Assembly: GCA_016721865.1 (NCBI GenBank)
Contig: JADKHF010000041.1
Location: forward strand, 1-64,000
DNA: 64,000 bases
Source: Nitrosomonas sp.
GTDB taxonomy: Bacteria > Pseudomonadota > Gammaproteobacteria > Burkholderiales > Nitrosomonadaceae
Reading direction: 5' to 3'
The position numbers and the translations under genes are program-made. Numbering within the stretch: position 1 is the stretch's first letter; every line of letters begins with the position of its first letter. A model generated the notes under the pieces. It worked only from the letters and a program-made list of their open reading frames with translations. It was not told the DNA's origin and did no database searches. Below are positions 60,357 to 64,000 of this stretch, piece after piece.

Positions 60357-60941
60357 ATGCCTTACAATCTACCTAATCTGCTCACATGGCTACGGATACT
60401 CGCCATCCCATTATTTGTCGGTATTTTTTATTTGCCGCATTCCTGGTTATCTCCAGACAATCAGAATCTGGTGGCCACTCTGATTTTTGCCATTGCAGCC
60501 ATTACAGACTGGCTTGATGGTTATCTCGCGCGCGTTTTAAATCAAGCATCTGCGTTTGGTGCTTTTCTTGATCCGGTTGCTGACAAACTGATGGTTTCAG
60601 CGGCATTGATTGTATTGGTTTATCTTGGGCGGCTGGATGCGCCGATTGCCTTAATCATCATCGGGCGTGAGATTACCGTTTCAGCATTACGTGAATGGAT
60701 GGCACAGATCGGTCAATCAAGAAGTGTTGCGGTATCTTTCCTGGGTAAAATCAAGACGACTTCACAAATGATCGCCATCCCTCTGTTACTCTATCATGAG
60801 CGCATCGGTGAGAACTTTGATTCGCAAGAAATAGGCACATGGCTTATTTATATTGCCGCCGTTTTAACCCTGTGGTCTATGTTTTATTACTTAAAGGCCG
60901 CTATGCCACAGGTGATCAAGGATGAAAACAAAATTATTTAA
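60357..60941 (+). CDS. pgsA: CDP-diacylglycerol-glycerol-3-phosphate 3-phosphatidyltransferase
   Basis: 194 residues, several membrane helices, with the CDP-alcohol phosphotransferase motif DWLDGYLAR...GAFLDPVADK. Makes phosphatidylglycerol phosphate. The place downstream of uvrC is the conserved uvrC-pgsA order. Intact. Confidence 0.95.
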   Translation: MPYNLPNLLTWLRILAIPLFVGIFYLPHSWLSPDNQNLVATLIFAIAAITDWLDGYLARVLNQASAFGAFLDPVADKLMVSAALIVLVYLGRLDAPIALIIIGREITVSALREWMAQIGQSRSVAVSFLGKIKTTSQMIAIPLLLYHERIGENFDSQEIGTWLIYIAAVLTLWSMFYYLKAAMPQVIKDENKII

Positions 60942-61197
60942 TTAATATCCCCATTTACCCCAGCGCTAAACGATGAAAATTTTGATTGATGCGGATGCAT
61001 GTCCGTGCGTAATCAAAGAAATTCTGTTTAGAGCTGCCGAGAGAATCAAACGACTTTTGTTGCTGATCCAAAATCATTTGCTAATCAAATGGATAAATTA
61101 TTAGCACGATAATAAGCTGTGAAGATTATTCGCTGGAAACAGAGGAGCAATCCCTCTCTGCCGCTGTTAACGGTAAAGTGAATATGCTGTGTGGCTA
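60942..61197. other. Region holding a YaiI/DUF188 remnant
   Basis: Besides the fragment at 60973-61104, later pieces such as ISCEDYSLETEEQ-like coding remain unclear. No other gene seen. Confidence 0.3.
60973..61104 (+). pseudogene. YaiI/YqxD (UPF0178, DUF188) family protein, 5' remnant
   Basis: 43 codons beginning [20 protein letters not shown] followed by AAERIK, the well conserved start of UPF0178 proteins (normally about 150 residues, PIN-like fold). The frame ends early and the usual continuation is only vaguely traceable to about 61200, so it is truncated or heavily frameshifted. Confidence 0.65.
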
Positions 61198-61434
61198 CTA
61201 TGCTTTAGTGATTATCTCATAGAGTTTGTCTTTAAATAACAGACGTTTCTTTTTCAATTCTTCCAGATATTCATCCATTGTGTTTTCAACGCCTTCCTCA
61301 ATCCTGAGAATTTCCCGGTTGATGGCATGATATTCCTCAAAAAGATGCGCGAAATGACTGTTGTTAATCTTTAATTCATGGATTCGATCATAATATTCAG
61401 GGAATTCATGGTGTAAATCATGTTTCTCTAACAT
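61198..61434 (-). CDS. YdcH-like DUF465 protein
   Basis: 78 residues from ATG 61434 (MLEKHDLHHEFPEYYDRIHE), all helical with NNSHFAHLFEEYHAINREIL, the usual YdcH/DUF465 pattern. Small soluble protein of unknown function. An in-frame ATG at 61461 is less likely. Sits inside the 3' neighbourhood of priA: priA ends at 61498. Confidence 0.8.
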   Translation of the reverse strand: MLEKHDLHHEFPEYYDRIHELKINNSHFAHLFEEYHAINREILRIEEGVENTMDEYLEELKKKRLLFKDKLYEIITKA

Positions 61435-61497
61435 TGGCTGGCTCCTTGCTATGATGCTCATTGTGAGCGGATTGCAAAGAACAAATACTGATTTAAA

Positions 61498-63679
61498 TCA
61501 AAACTCAAGTGGATCTATATCCAGTATCCAACGCACCTTATGTGCTGGCAATGTATTAATTCGTATATACCATTCGGCCACGAATGCTTGTAAATTGTTT
61601 GCGTGAGGACGATTGTATCAGTAAGCGCGCTCCAAACCTTTTAAGCGCAGCATTTGCGCTGGTACCGGATCAAATAGCTCAACGGAATGGGACGGTTTGG
61701 CGAGATTCGCAGCTCGGGAAAGAAAATCCAGCACGATCTCAATGTTGTGGGCTTCAGCGCGCAATAATGCTTGATAGACAAAAGGCGGGAATCCGGCCGT
61801 TTTTCTTTCCGCCAGCAGGGTTTGTGCCAGCGCATCATAATCGTGTTTCTGCAAGGCATGATACAGTGGATGATCAGGAAATTCGGTTTGAATGAGCACG
61901 TGACCGGCGACATCGGCGCGCCCTGCACGGCCGGCGACCTGCATCAATTGTGCAAATAAGCGCTCACTGGCACGAAAATCGGTACTGTACAGCGAAGTGT
62001 CAGCGTTCAGGATACCTACCAATGACAGATTAGGAAAATCATGCCCTTTGGCAAGCAGTTGTGTGCCAACCAGAATATCCACTTCTTGCGCATGGATCGC
62101 TTGCAGAATTTCTTGCCAGGCATTTTTCCGGCGAATGCTATCCCGGTCAACGCGCAGAATCCGTGCTGCTGGAAAATGTGCTGTCAAGGTTTCTTCTACG
62201 CGTTGAGTGCCTTGTCCGAAAGGGGCAATATCCTGATTGCCACATTGCGGACAAGCGCGTGGAAAGTTTTCCTGGTGGCCGCAATGGTGACAGCATAGTT
62301 TTTTGTCGCGCAAATGAACGACCAGGCGGCTGGAGCAACGCTGGCAAATTGCTGTCCAGGCACAGGATTTGCACAAAAGTACCGGTGCATAGCCGCGCCG
62401 GTTGATAAAAACGAGACTCTGGTGTTTTTCTGCCAGACACTTGCCCAATGCTCTGATGAATGGTTCGGATAAGCCTTCCTGGGTTTTATGCAAACGAGTG
62501 TCCACACACTGGATTAGCGGCAATGCGGCATTTTTGATAGCGCGGGATTGCAGACGTACACTCCGGTAGCGACCATTGAGCGCGTTGTAATAACTTTCCA
62601 ATGAGGGAGTGGCAGAGCCCAATACCACCGGAATGCCGTTTTCTCTGGCACGAAAAATTGCCAGATCGCGTGCGGAATAACGCAATCCATCCTGTTGTTT
62701 GAAAGAACTGTCTTGTTCTTCGTCGACGATAACCAATCCCAGATCGGGTAATGGGGTGAAAACAGCAAGGCGTGTGCCCAGTATGATTTTAGCTTGGCCA
62801 CATTGTGCCTGTAACCAACCGGTTAGCCGTTCCGTATCGTTGAGCCCGCTATGCCAAACTGACCAAATGGATGGCGGGGAAACGTGCGCGAAAAACAGCT
62901 TCCAGTTGTGGTGTTAAGCTGATTTCTGGAATGAGTATCAGTGCCTGCTTACCATGAGTCAGCACGTGTCCAATGATTCTGAGATAGACCTCGGTTTTAC
63001 CGCTGCCGGTAACGCCGTGCAGCAACCAGGTATTGAATTGCTTGGTGTCAGTTGTAATGGCGTTAACAGCAATTTCCTGCTCGGCGGTCAACATTGGGAT
63101 TTTTACAACCTTTGTCACCGTAGTAGGTGTGGGCATTGCCAACAACCATTTCAGTTGTATCCATTCCTGTAACAACTTGACAGCGCGCGGCGAGATTTGA
63201 TTTGCCTGGTGACTGGTTAGCACCGTCATGTGATGGAATTCGGTGAGTAAACGGCGGGCTATGCGCTGACGTGCTGGAATACTGGATAGTTCAATTTGTC
63301 TACCTGTTTCGGTAAGGCTGTATTGAAGATTGTTCGAAGATTCTTTCAATTTGACCGGTTTGTTGCTACGCAACTTGACGGGTAAGCCGTTCATGATAAC
63401 CATGCCAAGCGGGTGATGATAATACTGGCTGCAAAAATTAAATAAGTCTAGCAATGCAGCCGGTAGGGGTTCGATCTCCCTGAAAATACACTGCGCTGAT
63501 TTAAGTTTTTTAGCAGGGATTTGAGTTTCAGAACAAACTGCGATGATGATGCCGGTCATCCGCCTTTTTCCGAAAGGCACGCGAGCGCGTAAGCCGATAT
63601 CGTGTTGGGTTGCGTCATTTGATTGATAATCAAATAATGTGTCGACTGGAACGTTAAGTGCGACACGAATGATAGGCAT
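61498..63679 (-). CDS. priA: Primosomal replication-restart helicase PriA (three frame changes)
   Basis: N-terminal [20 protein letters not shown], Walker [19 protein letters not shown]-type [20 protein letters not shown], zinc-binding Cys ([37 protein letters not shown]), [20 protein letters not shown] and [11 protein letters not shown]. One extra base near 62857 interrupts HLVSLHSGLND; a missing base near 61622 and an extra one near 61590 hide the C-terminus, which otherwise ends [10 protein letters not shown] at 61498. Net correction gives 727 codons. PriA reloads DnaB at stalled forks. Confidence 0.92.
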
Positions 63680-63741
63680 AAGCGATGTTAAGGCAGGTTT
63701 ATCCAGAGCAATTAAAGCGATTTGCTACTTCAAAAAAATTT

Positions 63742-63773
63742 ACTCACCGGTAAATCGGTCAATTCCGGTGAGT
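63742..63773 (-). terminator. Rho-independent terminator
   Basis: Stem ACTCACCGG (63742-63750) with CCGGTGAGT (63765-63773) and a 14-base loop; in the leftward direction it is followed by AAATTTTTTT. It ends the unknown gene that stops at 63798 and lies upstream of priA. Confidence 0.8.
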
Positions 63774-63797
63774 ATTTTTAGATTATTAGAAACCTCG

Positions 63798-64000
63798 TTA
63801 TCTGGAGACCCGATAAATCGTTACCGATTCTTCACCTTGCTTGTCGAGTTTTGCGGTATTTCCATCGGAACTAATCGAGAAGCCGATTGCTGTATTATTG
63901 TCCAAATCTGAAAATCCTGCACATCCATTGGTGTTGTACGTAAAACGGGATAAGTTTAGCTTGCTGGCACTTTTGTCATATGTATAGGAAGAAAATTCGA
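63798..64000 (-). CDS. Unknown protein, C-terminal fragment
   Basis: The leftward frame entering at the right edge and ending at TAA 63798-63800 encodes at least 66 residues: FSSYTYDKSASKLNLSRFTY, NTNGCAGFSDLDNNTAIGFS, ISSDGNTAKLDKQGEESVTI, YRVSR. Polar, beta-strand-like and probably exported. Family not recognised. Followed by a good terminator, which supports it as a real gene. Confidence 0.6.
   Translation of the reverse strand, partial: EFSSYTYDKSASKLNLSRFTYNTNGCAGFSDLDNNTAIGFSISSDGNTAKLDKQGEESVTIYRVSR

Noticed and set aside
1..64000. tRNA, rRNA or prophage genes
   Set aside because: No cloverleaf-like segments, rRNA stretches or phage structural genes were noticed; a covariance search would be needed to exclude small RNAs.

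Overview
The window looks like a chromosomal segment of a betaproteobacterium close to Nitrosomonas (Nitrosomonadaceae). This is inferred from gene content and protein style: flhB-flhA-flhF-flhG-fliA-motC-motD flagellar order, the rlmN-pilF-rodZ-ispG-hisS-yfgM-bamB-der housekeeping run, a PEP-CTERM protein, a large DabA (DUF2309) inorganic-carbon operon and moderately AT-rich DNA. No rRNA, tRNA or CRISPR array was seen.

Layout. 1-1.5 kb: 5' end of a type I restriction methylase gene (leftward), an AT-rich stretch with DnaA-box-like sites, a small lipoprotein and a hairpin-type repeat. 1.5-5.2 kb: OsmC-like protein divergent from a GlxA-type AraC regulator, then an Aer-like chemoreceptor. 5.6-16.2 kb (leftward): a tight six-gene operon of NuoM-like, DabA, NuoL-like, NuoM-like, NuoM-like and a CsoSCA-like carbonic anhydrase, a probable energy-coupled CO2/bicarbonate acquisition system. 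16.9-19.3 kb: penicillin-acylase-type Ntn hydrolase. 19.5-28.1 kb: flagellar export, placement, sigma-28 and stator genes with flgN/flgM convergent, flgM carrying a good sigma-28 promoter. 28.4-40 kb: EI24 and DUF3025 proteins, ndk and the rlmN-to-der housekeeping run. 40-57.5 kb is an accessory region rich in insertion sequences: PEP-CTERM protein, IS110 element, a DcmR-like (MEDS) regulator divergent from a haloalkane-dehalogenase-like hydrolase split by an IS630 element, a GDCCVxC protein, an ECF sigma factor split by another IS630 element, its anti-sigma factor, an AhpD-like protein, then a CcdA/thioredoxin/cytochrome c/NPCAAK-repeat peptide group, an IS200/IS605 remnant and a CopC-domain protein. 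57.6-64 kb: uracil-DNA glycosylase, tautomerase, uvrC, pgsA, DUF465 protein, priA and the 3' end of an unknown gene.

A strong overall signal is that more than twenty otherwise well conserved genes, including essential ones (hisS, der, priA), are broken by one-base insertions or deletions, often in homopolymers, or by single stop codons. Joining the frames restores full-length proteins with the expected codon counts. I read most of these as sequence or assembly errors, although real decay is likely for the transposons and a few accessory genes. Gene coordinates below therefore span the whole reconstructed gene and state where the frame changes.

The two most interesting systems are the six-gene Dab operon with its own CsoSCA-like enzyme, and the group in which a secreted Cys hexapeptide-repeat peptide sits beside a cytochrome c carrying the same repeats at both ends, together with thioredoxin and CcdA-like proteins.
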